From NCBI GenBank assembly GCA_948467675.1, contig CAOKFI010000018.1, positions 1-46,810 on the forward strand: DNA of 46,810 nt, given 5' to 3'. Positions 24,803 to 33,887 of this stretch are shown piece by piece. The notes beneath the pieces are model-generated. The model saw only the letters and a program-made list of their open reading frames with translations. It did not search any database and was not told the DNA's origin. Positions within the stretch are counted from its first letter, which is position 1. Each line of letters starts with the position of its first letter. The DNA is from an uncultured Porphyromonadaceae bacterium (GTDB lineage Bacteria > Bacteroidota > Bacteroidia > Bacteroidales > Muribaculaceae). Made by a program: the position numbers and the translations under genes.

Positions 24803-26503
24803 TTAGTAACCTGGATTCTGTACTGCATGCGGGTTCGATTCGATTTCATCGATAGGAATCGGTAGCCACTCATGTTTGTTCGGAGTGAATCCTTCATAGT
24901 CGGTATCTGAAATGAACATTTTGAAGTTCGGATCCTGACGCTCGAGAGAGTGGAAGCGTTCTGCAAGTTCTCCCCATCGTAGCAGATCGAAGAAACGGTG
25001 GCCTTCGAGTGCGAACTCAAGCATGCGTTCATGCTTGATGACATCGAGATTCACACCGCTTATAGCCGGCATATTGGCACGGTCGCGTACAGCCTGTACG
25101 GCATTGACAGCCGACATTGATCCGGCCTGACCTCCGTTGACCACAGCTTCGGCATACATGAGCAATACGTCGGCATAACGCAGATAACGCCAGTTTACGC
25201 CATGGGCGCGCGGCTGGTTGTAGATATACTCCTGCACACCGGCACCTACGCCTGTTATTGCTGTGGGATTGTTGTTACGCATCGGCATCGACAGATCCAT
25301 GCCTTTCAGGAATGCGGCATTGTATGCGTGTGAGCGCACATTGGCGGCTGTTGTGAAATCTCCGTTCGGATACATTTCTTCGAAATGATATCCGCCAGGT
25401 CCTTCGAGACGTTGTCCCGGACGGAGTTTTACCGAAGGATCGAGATCGTTGAGGAATATAGTTGAGAACATGCGTATATCTGTGTAGCCGTCTTTGTCGA
25501 TAGACTGCTTGAACTCGTCGACAAGCCAGTCATGGACTACGCCTTCGTATCCCACACCGGTTCCGGGAAGCATGATACCGCGGGTATCGAATGCCAGTCC
25601 TGATGTCGCTGTAGCCGGATTGAATGCGTTGTTGATTACATCGCCGAGGAATTGTATCTCGAATACCGATTCATCGTTGTATTCATGAGCCACATCGAAG
25701 TTGTGGCTGTAATCCACAAGGCGGAACTGGCCATAGTCGCCGCGTATGATACGGTCGAAAGCGGCAGCTGCTTCGGTGTAGTATGTCTGTGATGAGTGAC
25801 CGTAGCGAGGCTCGATGCCGCTGCGGTACAGATAACTTTTGCCGAGCATTGCGGCTGCTGATGCTGCTGTTACACGACCGGCATGATCCCCTTTCCAGTA
25901 TCCTTTTTCCGGAAGAAGGGTCTCGGCCATCGCGAAGTCGGAGCATATAGAGTTCCATACATCCTCAGGGTCGGATACCGGACGGACGTAGTCCGATGCA
26001 TCGACCGGTGCATGGGTTATCAGCGATACGTTGCGGTAGTTTGTCAACAGGTAAAAATGGCAGAATGCGCGCCAGAAGTATGCTTCACCCAGATATGCAT
26101 CGTGCTGTTTCGTGTCGATGAACTCTACATTTGGAATCTGTTCGATGATGAATGTGGCCTGTGATGCACAGGAATAGATCAGCCCGAACGGCTGCATGAT
26201 CGTGTAATAGCTCGAATTAAGCGAGCTGCCGTACATGCCGGGCTTGCCGTAATCGGAGTTCGAGGAAGCCTCGTCGGAACGGATGATCATGGTTTTCGAG
26301 GCCGACGCACCGAAGCAACGCTGGGTCTGTATGTAACCGTAGCATGTCATGACGGCTTCGTTGATGGCTGCTGGAGTTGAAAAATATTCTTGCATACTCG
26401 GCTGAGCCGGATTGATAGCCAGGTCGTCGAATATGTCGTTGCAGGCGGTCAGCGCCATGGATGCAACAACGCCGAGGGCGATATGTTTTATTGATATGTT
26501 CAT
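24803..26503 (-). CDS. RagB/SusD family outer-membrane nutrient-binding lipoprotein
   Basis: 566 residues. The lipobox ends at Cys21 (SMALTACNDIFDDLAINP); the acidic residues after it fit surface export. The C-terminal SusD signature is clear: LRYADVLLMYAEAVVNGG, then HERMLEFALEGHRFFDLLRWG, ending with LPIPIDEIESNP. It begins 12 nt after the susC stop. SusD proteins cap the SusC barrel and capture the glycan. By context this pair corresponds to the sialic-acid uptake pair NanO/NanU described in Tannerella and Bacteroides, but ligand identity is inferred from the neighbouring nan genes only. Confidence 0.93.
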   Translation of the reverse strand: MNISIKHIALGVVASMALTACNDIFDDLAINPAQPSMQEYFSTPAAINEAVMTCYGYIQTQRCFGASASKTMIIRSDEASSNSDYGKPGMYGSSLNSSYYTIMQPFGLIYSCASQATFIIEQIPNVEFIDTKQHDAYLGEAYFWRAFCHFYLLTNYRNVSLITHAPVDASDYVRPVSDPEDVWNSICSDFAMAETLLPEKGYWKGDHAGRVTAASAAAMLGKSYLYRSGIEPRYGHSSQTYYTEAAAAFDRIIRGDYGQFRLVDYSHNFDVAHEYNDESVFEIQFLGDVINNAFNPATATSGLAFDTRGIMLPGTGVGYEGVVHDWLVDEFKQSIDKDGYTDIRMFSTIFLNDLDPSVKLRPGQRLEGPGGYHFEEMYPNGDFTTAANVRSHAYNAAFLKGMDLSMPMRNNNPTAITGVGAGVQEYIYNQPRAHGVNWRYLRYADVLLMYAEAVVNGGQAGSMSAVNAVQAVRDRANMPAISGVNLDVIKHERMLEFALEGHRFFDLLRWGELAERFHSLERQDPNFKMFISDTDYEGFTPNKHEWLPIPIDEIESNPHAVQNPGY

Positions 26504-26515
26504 GGTGCCTGATTA

Positions 26516-29504
26516 TTAGAAGTTGATATTGAAACCGACGGTGAATGTGCGCGTATTGGGATACGAGTTCTGGTCTACACCGCGGGAGAAAAGAGTGTTG
26601 GAGCTTACTTCGGGATCGAATCCTGAATAGCGTGTCAGGGTAAATACATTCGATATCGAGGCGTAGAACCGCAGACGTTCCATACATATCCGGCGGGATA
26701 CTTTCTCCGGCAGTGTATAGCCTATCTGCAGGTTTTTGAGGCGGAAGTAATCGCCTTTCTCTACATAGAATGTGCTCGGGAGCGAGTTGCCGCCGTCGGC
26801 ATTGGTCACTTTCGCAACGGGAACGTATGTGTTCGTGTTGTCTTTCGTCCAGGAATTCAGCACATCTTCCACCATATTGTTGGCATAGTTGAAGTAGTAT
26901 TCGTATTTGCGAGCATTGAATATGTCGTTGCCACCTACGCCCTGGAAGAACATCGACAGATCGAAGTCGCGATAGAATACGTCGAGGTTTATGCCATAGG
27001 AGATTTTGGGTATCGGATTGCCGATGATCACTTTATCGTCGGCAGTGACACGTCCGTCTCCGTTGGTGTCATGAAATATGAAATTGCCATCGGCATCGAA
27101 TCCGTCGATTGTGTAGCCGTAGAACGAACCGATTGGATCGCCGGGACGGGTGATAGTGGCAGCATCGTTGAATTTGGATGAAAAACTGCCGGCAGTGATA
27201 GGCTGTACGTTTTCTCCGAGAGCGAGCACCTTGTTGCTGAGTGTCGATAGGTTGGCGGTGAGATTGAACCGCAGGTCACGGGTTATCGCATGGTGCCATC
27301 CTGCCATAAACTCGAAGCCGCAGTTGCGTACCGATGCGGTGTTGACGTATGGTGTCTCGTTAGATGAATTGATTTCGAATATCTGGCCTGACGACAGGTT
27401 AAGGTTGATATTGGCGAGAAGATCTACATTCTTTTTGTAGAAATAGTTGGCATGGAATGTCACTTCGTTGTTGAACAGGCCGAGTTCGATACCGACATCG
27501 GTTGTCTTTGAAGTCTCCCATTTCAGGTTCTTGGTCTTCAGGTAAGCAGCGTGACCGTTGGTAAAACGGACACCGCCTGTGGTGTAGACGATCGGGCCGA
27601 AAGCGATGTCGTCGAAGTTGTATGGCGACAGGAAGTTGGCGCCGAGTTCGCCGTAAGAGGCTGTGAGTTTAAGGTTCGATACGGCAGTACCTTCCAGGAA
27701 CCGCTCTTTGTGGATATTCCAGCCTACAGATACAGCCGGGAAGTATCCGGTGCGGTAGTCTTTGTGGAATTTGGATGATTCGTCTCTGCGGATCGAAGCC
27801 GAAAGCAGATATCGTCCGTCGAAGTCATAGTTGACGCGTGCGAAGAACGAGAGCAGTGCAGCGTTGGATTCTCCGGCCGAGATCTTGCCGTCGATATTTG
27901 AAAAGCCTATCACATTGGTAGCACCGAGATCATTGATAGTATTGTACGACTGATGGCGGTAGAACTCACGCATCCATGAGTGTCCCAGAGTTGCCGAGAT
28001 CCCATGTCGGCCGAATGTCCGGTCGAAGTTGAATACGTTGTCCCAGGTGTAGTTCGACGATACGTTACGGCTTTCGGACAAAGAGTTGCGCGGGTTGCCG
28101 TAGTCATCGTCGGGATTCCCGTTCTCGTCCCACATCGCATAGTAGATGGGAGTGTGGGTAAATCCATGGGTACTGGTATAGTTACCGCTGAATGATGTTG
28201 TGAATTTCAGGCCCTTGATGATTTCCACACCGGCGCTGAATCCACCCATCACATCGAAGTTGGAAGTGAACTGGTCGCGGGCATACAGGCCTGCGAAGGG
28301 ATTGTTGCGCCGTGAGTTTTCCGATTCGATGTAATATTCCGGTCCCCATGAGGCGTAACGACCCTGAGCGTCGGTCAGCGGCAGTGTCGGCATCCCGATG
28401 TTGAATGTAGATGTCGGAGTGCGCTTGCGCCATGTGATCTGTGCGTTTTCACTTACGAAAAAGCGTCCGAAGTTCCAGTTGGAGTTGGTGCGGGCTGTAT
28501 ATTTCTCGAATTCCGACTCCTTGATCATGCCTTTCTGGTTGACATATCCCAGAGAGAATGCATACGACCCGTGATCGTTGCCGCCCGTTATCGAGGCGTC
28601 GGCGTTGTACATAGGTGCGTTCTGAGTCCATGCGTCAACCCAGTCGGTATCGACAGCCGGATCGGTGGGATTTACATTTTCATCGGCACGTGCCAGGCCG
28701 GAATTGTCGCTTACCATATTAGCGAACTGACGCCACTGCGATGCGTTGAGGAAATTCGGAGTATGAGCGAGTTTCTGTACGCTGAACGAGAAGTTGGCAT
28801 CGACCTTTACTTTTCCTTTCTGGCCGTTCTTTGTGGTGATGAGCACTACACCGTTGGCGGCACGCGAACCGTAGATAGCGGCTGCGGCACCGTCTTTAAG
28901 CACTTGCATGGTCTCGATGTCGGCAGGATTGAGAGTCTGGAGACCGCCGTTTGTAAACACACCGTCGACGATGTAGAGCGGTTCGGTCGATGTCAGCGAA
29001 GCAGCACCGCGTACCACTATATTGACATCGGCGCCGGCTATACCGCCCTGTTGCAGGACGTCGACACCGGCGGCGCGTCCCTGCATGGCGGAGGCGACGT
29101 TGCCGACTGGCGCTTTTGTAAGTTCCTTGCTGGAGATGGATGCTACCGACGATGACATTTTGGAACGGTTCATCGTACCGTAGCCGATCACTACGACTTC
29201 GTCGAGGACCTGAGTGTTCTCTTCAAGAACAATGTCCAGACGAGTCTGTCCGGATGTAACAGGAATTTCTTGAGTCTTATAGCCTACATAGCTGACTATA
29301 AGTGTAGTAGGGGCAAAAAACAATGGAGAATTCGCCGTCGATATTGGTTGTGCAACCTTTTGACGGATTTCCTTTCTCAAATACAGATGCACCGATCAGC
29401 GGTTCGCCTGTATTGTCAGTGACCACACCTGTGACGGTGACGGTCTGCGCTGTGGTGGCAAGAGCTACCACAGCGCAAAGGCATGTCAGAATACGTTTTA
29501 ACAT
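26516..29504 (-). CDS. SusC/RagA TonB-dependent outer-membrane transporter, frameshifted near the N-terminus
   Basis: The gene is read in two frames. 29504-29277 encodes a signal peptide (MLKRILTCLCAVVALATTAQ) and the start of the carboxypeptidase-like regulatory domain (VTGVVTDNTGEPLIGASVF to DGEFSI), then runs into a stop. From about 29320 a second frame continues with APTTLIVSYVGYKTQEIP, the TonB-box-like DEVVVIGYG, the plug domain (PLYIVDGVF, VLKDGAAAAIYGSRAANGV) and the beta-barrel, ending in FTVGFNINF. Removing one T from the run of six (plus-strand A 29315-29320) restores one frame of about 995 codons. There is no STN domain. It could be a sequencing or assembly error, a real lesion, or a phase-variable site. 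The downstream part alone has no signal peptide. Confidence 0.88.
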
Positions 29505-29544
29505 GGTCAGGTTTTAAAGAAATGGATAAATGGTTTAATTAACA

Positions 29545-30753
29545 CTATGCGTCTACAGCCTCGGCGACTGCTGCATCTTTAAGTATGGATTCGCACAGCA
29601 GCGAGGATTGTATCATCATACGTGGTATGTGGAACGGGCCTTTGAACAGGTTGCCTTTGGCCGACTGTGCCACTGAACCGTCGCGGTGGAGATATCCGTA
29701 CCATTCGGGATACTCTTTGTCGGCCAGATGGTCATACATCCACTCGTTGGCCATACGGTGCATGTCGAGATATTTCTCGTTGCCTGTAGCCTGATATGCG
29801 TAGAGTGCAGCTATGACCACCTCGCATTGCGGCCACCAGAACTTCATGTCCTGGGCATAGTCCTGGCAAGGATAGTTCCGGCAGTCGCGGAAATTGATTA
29901 TTCCGCCGAACTCATTGTCCCAGCCCCAGTCCCAGCCCCAGTCAAGTATGGTTGTGGCCATCTTTATTATGTCGGCATCCCATCCGCGGTGCTGGGCTTC
30001 GGCAAGCAGGAACCATGCGGTCTCGATGCAATGTCCGGGGTTGATTATACGTCCGTTGCATGTATCTATCAGGCCTCCTTCTGGTGTCACAGTCTCGAGC
30101 AGGCACTTGAATTCCGGATGCATGAAGAGTTTCAGCTGTTCGATAGACTCGTCGATATGCCTGTCTAATACCGGATCGCTTATGGCACGGCGTATACATG
30201 ATGCCGTGTTGATAGGGATCATGGTTATCGAGTGGCCTATTGCCGGCTGTGCCGGAAGATATTTGGCTGGAGTCAGTTCGGGTGTCGCCAGAAAACGGCG
30301 TATGTCCTTGAATAGCTTCAGCGCTTTTTCTGCATAGCTTCTGTCGCCAGATGCGATGGAATATTCGCTCATGGCGATTGCCGCGAAACATTCGGAGAAC
30401 ACATAGCGACGTTTGCGCAGGGGGGTGCCGTCGGCCATGACTTCGAAATACATGCGTCCGTCTTCGGGATCGAAGCAGTGGGCTTCGATGAAGTCTATGC
30501 AGCTTTTTGATGCGGCGAGCCATTCCGGATTACGTTCGATACTGTTGTATGCGTAGGCGGCTACGAAACCGAATCGCCCCTGGAACCACACTGATTTCGT
30601 AGTGTCGATCAGGTTGCCTTGACGGTCGAGACAGGTATAGACCCCGCCGTTGACGGGATCTATACCATTCTTCAACCAAAAAGGCATGATGTTGTTGACT
30701 AAATCGTTGCGGTATATGTCCGCACATGATTTGAGATATCCAAAATCTGCCAT
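29545..30753 (-). CDS. nanE: N-acylglucosamine 2-epimerase (AGE family)
   Basis: 402 residues from the ATG at 30753; a TTG three codons earlier is less likely. It is an (alpha/alpha)6-barrel epimerase of the renin-binding-protein type: WFQGRFGFVAAYAYN, RYVFSECFAAIAMSEY, CIETAWFLLAEAQHRGW and the MKFWWPQCEV segment carry the conserved His, Glu and Arg residues around the active site. It interconverts ManNAc and GlcNAc without phosphorylation, as in the Bacteroides nan pathway, in contrast to the ManNAc-6-P route of E. coli. It starts 14 nt after nanA and is followed by susC. Confidence 0.9.
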   Translation of the reverse strand: MADFGYLKSCADIYRNDLVNNIMPFWLKNGIDPVNGGVYTCLDRQGNLIDTTKSVWFQGRFGFVAAYAYNSIERNPEWLAASKSCIDFIEAHCFDPEDGRMYFEVMADGTPLRKRRYVFSECFAAIAMSEYSIASGDRSYAEKALKLFKDIRRFLATPELTPAKYLPAQPAIGHSITMIPINTASCIRRAISDPVLDRHIDESIEQLKLFMHPEFKCLLETVTPEGGLIDTCNGRIINPGHCIETAWFLLAEAQHRGWDADIIKMATTILDWGWDWGWDNEFGGIINFRDCRNYPCQDYAQDMKFWWPQCEVVIAALYAYQATGNEKYLDMHRMANEWMYDHLADKEYPEWYGYLHRDGSVAQSAKGNLFKGPFHIPRMMIQSSLLCESILKDAAVAEAVDA

Positions 30754-30767
30754 ATTTACCAACCTGA

Positions 30768-31685
30768 TTAAAGTTTATTGCAACGCTCGAAGAAACCGAT
30801 TTCTTCAAGCTCTTTTTTCATTGATGCCTCTTCCTCGTCAGTCATATTGCGGAACGGTACGCGGTTGGGGCCGAGATCCAGACCGATGAGTTTCATTATG
30901 CGCTTGCCTCCGACTATGTTGCCGCGGTAGTTGCAGATCACGTTGATCACAGCCTGCGAGAAATTCTGCTTTTCGCGGGCGGTTTCGATATCGCCTTTTT
31001 CCCAGGCTTCGATTATACCTACGAGTTCCCGGCCATTGTAGTTTGTGGTACCGCCAATGCTGCCTTGAGCGCCTCCCTGGGCGAGCGATGGAAGTATGGT
31101 TTCGTCCTGGCCGTGGAGCATATCGAATTTGCCGTCTTTGTACAGGCGGCACTGGTTGTACTCGTACAGGCTCTCGAATGTATATTTGATACCGGCGAAG
31201 TTGGGTATGCGTCCATCGACAGCTTTCAGCAGTTCGGTCATGGGGAGGAATGCTCCGTTGAATGCGGGTATATGATAATAGTAGAAGGGCAGTGACGGTG
31301 CTGCGGCTGCTATTTCCTCGCAATATTTCACCAGTTCTTCTATGCGTCCGATCTTAGGGAATGGAGGAGCCATTGCCCCGATGCCCCATGCTCCGATTTT
31401 TTCCGCATGGGCAGCGAGAGTCTTGCTTTCGCGCAGACAGCAGGATCCGACATGTACTATCACTTTGAATCCTTCTGGTACTGCTTTCATCCATGCTTCG
31501 GCCACTGCCATGCGCTCCTGTGGAGTGAGCATGTAGCCTTCGCCTGACGATCCGTTTATGAACACGCCTTTAAGGCCGTTTTTTGCAAGCATTGCGGCAT
31601 AAGCCGGTATTACATCGAGATTGATATCGCCGTTCGGGTGCATAGGGGTGAACGGTGCATCGATTAGTCCTTTGATCTTTTCCAT
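30768..31685 (-). CDS. nanA: N-acetylneuraminate lyase
   Basis: 305 residues, DapA/NanA class I aldolase TIM barrel. The carboxylate-binding loop is GSSGE (residues 45-49), the catalytic Tyr is Tyr137 in FYYYHIPAF, and the Schiff-base Lys is Lys167 in GIKYTFESL. It splits Neu5Ac into ManNAc and pyruvate. The GIKYT and YYYHIP contexts favour NanA over dihydrodipicolinate synthase, and the neighbouring epimerase, transporter, YhcH and NagA support this. It is the diagnostic gene of the locus. Confidence 0.93.
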   Translation of the reverse strand: MEKIKGLIDAPFTPMHPNGDINLDVIPAYAAMLAKNGLKGVFINGSSGEGYMLTPQERMAVAEAWMKAVPEGFKVIVHVGSCCLRESKTLAAHAEKIGAWGIGAMAPPFPKIGRIEELVKYCEEIAAAAPSLPFYYYHIPAFNGAFLPMTELLKAVDGRIPNFAGIKYTFESLYEYNQCRLYKDGKFDMLHGQDETILPSLAQGGAQGSIGGTTNYNGRELVGIIEAWEKGDIETAREKQNFSQAVINVICNYRGNIVGGKRIMKLIGLDLGPNRVPFRNMTDEEEASMKKELEEIGFFERCNKL

Positions 31686-31730
31686 TATGATATATGGTTT
31701 TTGGGTTGGTAATTATACTTTATTATTGGG

Positions 31731-33029
31731 TTATTGCAGTTCGAATTCAGCTTTGGAAGCGGCATCCTCTTTGTTGAGCGTTGTCGGACGCAGTATGCAG
31801 AGCTGGAGTATTACAGCGAGCAGCAATGCTCCTGCCATCATGGCGAAACCGAGTCCCATTCTGCCGTCGGCAGCGAGCGATCCGAGAAAATCGGTAGCGA
31901 ATGCACCGATAAAGAGGCCGCACATATTCATGAGTCCGTATGCTGTGCCGCGGTTTCGCGCTGATACGAACTGACACAGAATCGGCATATTGTTGGCGTC
32001 GAACAATCCATATCCGAGGCCGAACAGCAGACCGGCACCTACGGCAGCTATTATAGAAGCGCCGAATCCCATAAGAATCAGAGCCGGAATCATCATGGCA
32101 AGTCCTATTGCTGATGTATAGATGCGCCCTTTGAGATTGCGCCGGCTCCAGTTGTCGGCCATAGGACCGCCTATCATCACTCCGATGAATGAGCTTACTG
32201 CGATTGTTATGGTAGCTATAGGACCTGCGGCTACCATCGATATATCGAGTGAGGAGGCAAACAGTTCCGGCAGCCAGTTTTTGGTCGACCATCCCGGTAT
32301 GGAGCAGGATGAGAAGAAAAACAGGATTGTCCAGAATGCGATGTTGCCGAGCAGAATACCGAGTGATGACCGTATGCCTTTAAGTCCTTGTATGATTGTT
32401 CCTTTAAGCGGCAGTTGCTCTTTGGCAAGATCTGATGCCGGTTCGTTGGTACGCTTCTCGAACAGAAATGCCACGAGAATGAAAGCGTAGACTATTCCTA
32501 TGATGCCGAACCAATGGAATGTCTGTTGCCATGAAAGCTGTTCGGCAACGAATGCTCCGAAGCCACCTACGGCCTGACCCATATATAGACCGGTCATGTG
32601 GATGCCAATGGCGAGCGACAGCTGCTTTCCGGTGAAGTAATCCGCTATCAGCGACAGTGCTGCCGGAATGTAAAGAGCTTCCGATACGCCCATTACCGCA
32701 CGCAGCCAGTATACCTGTTCGAAAGTCGTGGCATATCCGAGCAGGAGTGTTACAGTCGACCATACGATAAGCGATACGACGATGAGCCACTTGCGGTTGA
32801 CACGGTCTGCGACGATACCTGATATCGGACTGCAGAATCCGTAGATCCACATGAATGCGGCCATGACTTTACCGAACATTATTGTCGATTCTAAATCGGT
32901 GATGTCGGCAGCCATCGAAGCACGCATGGTCGACAGCATCTGGCGATCCATGTAATTAAGGAGCGCCACGACCCATAGCAATCCGACGACCATCCACGGG
33001 TACCATTTTTTTAGTCTGATGGAATTCAT
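31731..33029 (-). CDS. MFS transporter, probable sialic-acid importer
   Basis: 432 residues, about twelve transmembrane helices, major facilitator superfamily of the anion:cation symporter type (VALLNYMDRQMLSTMRASM at the first helix, GIVADRVNRKW in the loop between helices 2 and 3). By position between nanA and yhcH it is the likely inner-membrane carrier taking Neu5Ac or a released sialoside from periplasm to cytoplasm, the role of NanT in Bacteroides and Tannerella. The substrate is inferred from context. No TRAP or SSS sialic-acid transporter is present in the window. Confidence 0.85.
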   Translation of the reverse strand: MNSIRLKKWYPWMVVGLLWVVALLNYMDRQMLSTMRASMAADITDLESTIMFGKVMAAFMWIYGFCSPISGIVADRVNRKWLIVVSLIVWSTVTLLLGYATTFEQVYWLRAVMGVSEALYIPAALSLIADYFTGKQLSLAIGIHMTGLYMGQAVGGFGAFVAEQLSWQQTFHWFGIIGIVYAFILVAFLFEKRTNEPASDLAKEQLPLKGTIIQGLKGIRSSLGILLGNIAFWTILFFFSSCSIPGWSTKNWLPELFASSLDISMVAAGPIATITIAVSSFIGVMIGGPMADNWSRRNLKGRIYTSAIGLAMMIPALILMGFGASIIAAVGAGLLFGLGYGLFDANNMPILCQFVSARNRGTAYGLMNMCGLFIGAFATDFLGSLAADGRMGLGFAMMAGALLLAVILQLCILRPTTLNKEDAASKAEFELQ

Positions 33030-33064
33030 GATATTTAATTTGGTTTGTTTCGGTATTATGATGC

Positions 33065-33511
33065 TCAGATGAGGACTTTGCCTATGATTTTTCTGATCTT
33101 GCCCGATCCTATAGCCGGAGCATGCGGATCTTCCGGATATACGATCACGAAATGACCTTTCCGTACCGGAATATATATGTCGGCTTCGTCAGAAGAAAGC
33201 GCGCAATCTCCCTGCTCCATATAAGGCTGTGTGTAAGTTCTGATATCCTCGATGGATTTCCACCCGATAGTCTCGCCGTCTTCGAGGGCTATATGGACAT
33301 CGATGTAGCGGCGGTGCATTTCGAGCGGTTGATTCTCGCGTGGAGTGCCTGACGTATCTACATTTACTGCGTAGACGCTGTCTCCGTCTATTTCCACACG
33401 GCCGAGCGGCAGTGTGTTGAAGTCGTGGCTGGCTACGAAATCAAACAAAGTCTTGAATCCGGGGTGCATGCTGTACACCCGATCTGCATTCTGTAAAGTT
33501 CCGATATACAT
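33065..33511 (-). CDS. YhcH/YjgK/YiaL family protein (DUF386)
   Basis: 148 residues of the cupin-like YhcH/YjgK/YiaL family. Conserved features are HRRYIDVHIALEDGE, the GDCALSSDEADIYIPV segment and the metal-site region VIVYPEDPHAP. E. coli YhcH lies in its nan operon, and the family has been linked to handling of sialic-acid or ManNAc forms, but the exact reaction is not settled. It is the first gene of the minus-strand nan locus here, with the divergent ROK regulator on the other side of a 376-nt AT-rich region. Confidence 0.88.
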   Translation of the reverse strand: MYIGTLQNADRVYSMHPGFKTLFDFVASHDFNTLPLGRVEIDGDSVYAVNVDTSGTPRENQPLEMHRRYIDVHIALEDGETIGWKSIEDIRTYTQPYMEQGDCALSSDEADIYIPVRKGHFVIVYPEDPHAPAIGSGKIRKIIGKVLI

Positions 33512-33540
33512 AATTTAAGGGTTGGTCATTATATCCGGGG

Positions 33541-33572
33541 CAAAGAAACTGTTTGTTTTTGAATTGCACAAG
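33541..33572 (-). promoter_or_regulatory. Candidate promoter of the nan/PUL operon
   Basis: On the minus strand CTTG (33572-33569), 20 nt, then TTTCTTTG (33548-33541) is a near-match to TTTG-N19-21-TAnnTTTG, 30 nt before the yhcH ATG. Both boxes have one deviation from consensus, as is common in regulated promoters. Confidence 0.35.
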
Positions 33573-33702
33573 TTATTTGTAAAATATTTTATAAATAAAT
33601 CAGTGAATACACAAATTGGATACAATATATGCTATGTTTTCGTAAATAGGTTAACGTTTTTATGGTTAAATATCACTGCGTTTTTGATGATTTATGCAAT
33701 CA

Positions 33703-33722
33703 AAACATGTCAGAGGATGTTT
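33703..33722. promoter_or_regulatory. Inverted repeat, possible operator
   Basis: AAACAT (33703-33708) and ATGTTT (33717-33722) form a 6-bp inverted repeat with an 8-nt spacer in the AT-rich region between yhcH and the ROK regulator. ROK repressors bind such spaced palindromes, but this one is short and could be chance. Nothing else in 33512-33855 looks like a gene. Confidence 0.3.
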
Positions 33723-33855
33723 GTGTGTTTTATAAATGCACAGTGTAAATCTAAAATTATTTATTAATTGGTGCGGTATCGGATGAAAAAGTGTTAATCC
33801 ATGTCTATTCGAAATATTGAAGATGTATCTGGTCGGTATTCGGTAAATTTTTTAT

Positions 33856-33863
33856 TAACTTTG
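33856..33863 (+). promoter_or_regulatory. -7 element of the ROK regulator promoter
   Basis: TAACTTTG matches TAnnTTTG, followed by a 24-nt gap to the ATG at 33888. It decides the start: in-frame ATGs further upstream would lie before the transcript start. The -33 box (TCTG near 33829) is weak. Confidence 0.55.
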
Positions 33864-33887
33864 CGTACGAACCTCAAACAGGATAAC

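Noticed and set aside
26516-29392. Reading the SusC barrel frame as a complete 958-residue protein from 29392
   Set aside because: Its first 27 residues are not a signal peptide and duplicate the DNA that encodes the regulatory domain in the other frame; the true start is at 29504 with a frameshift.
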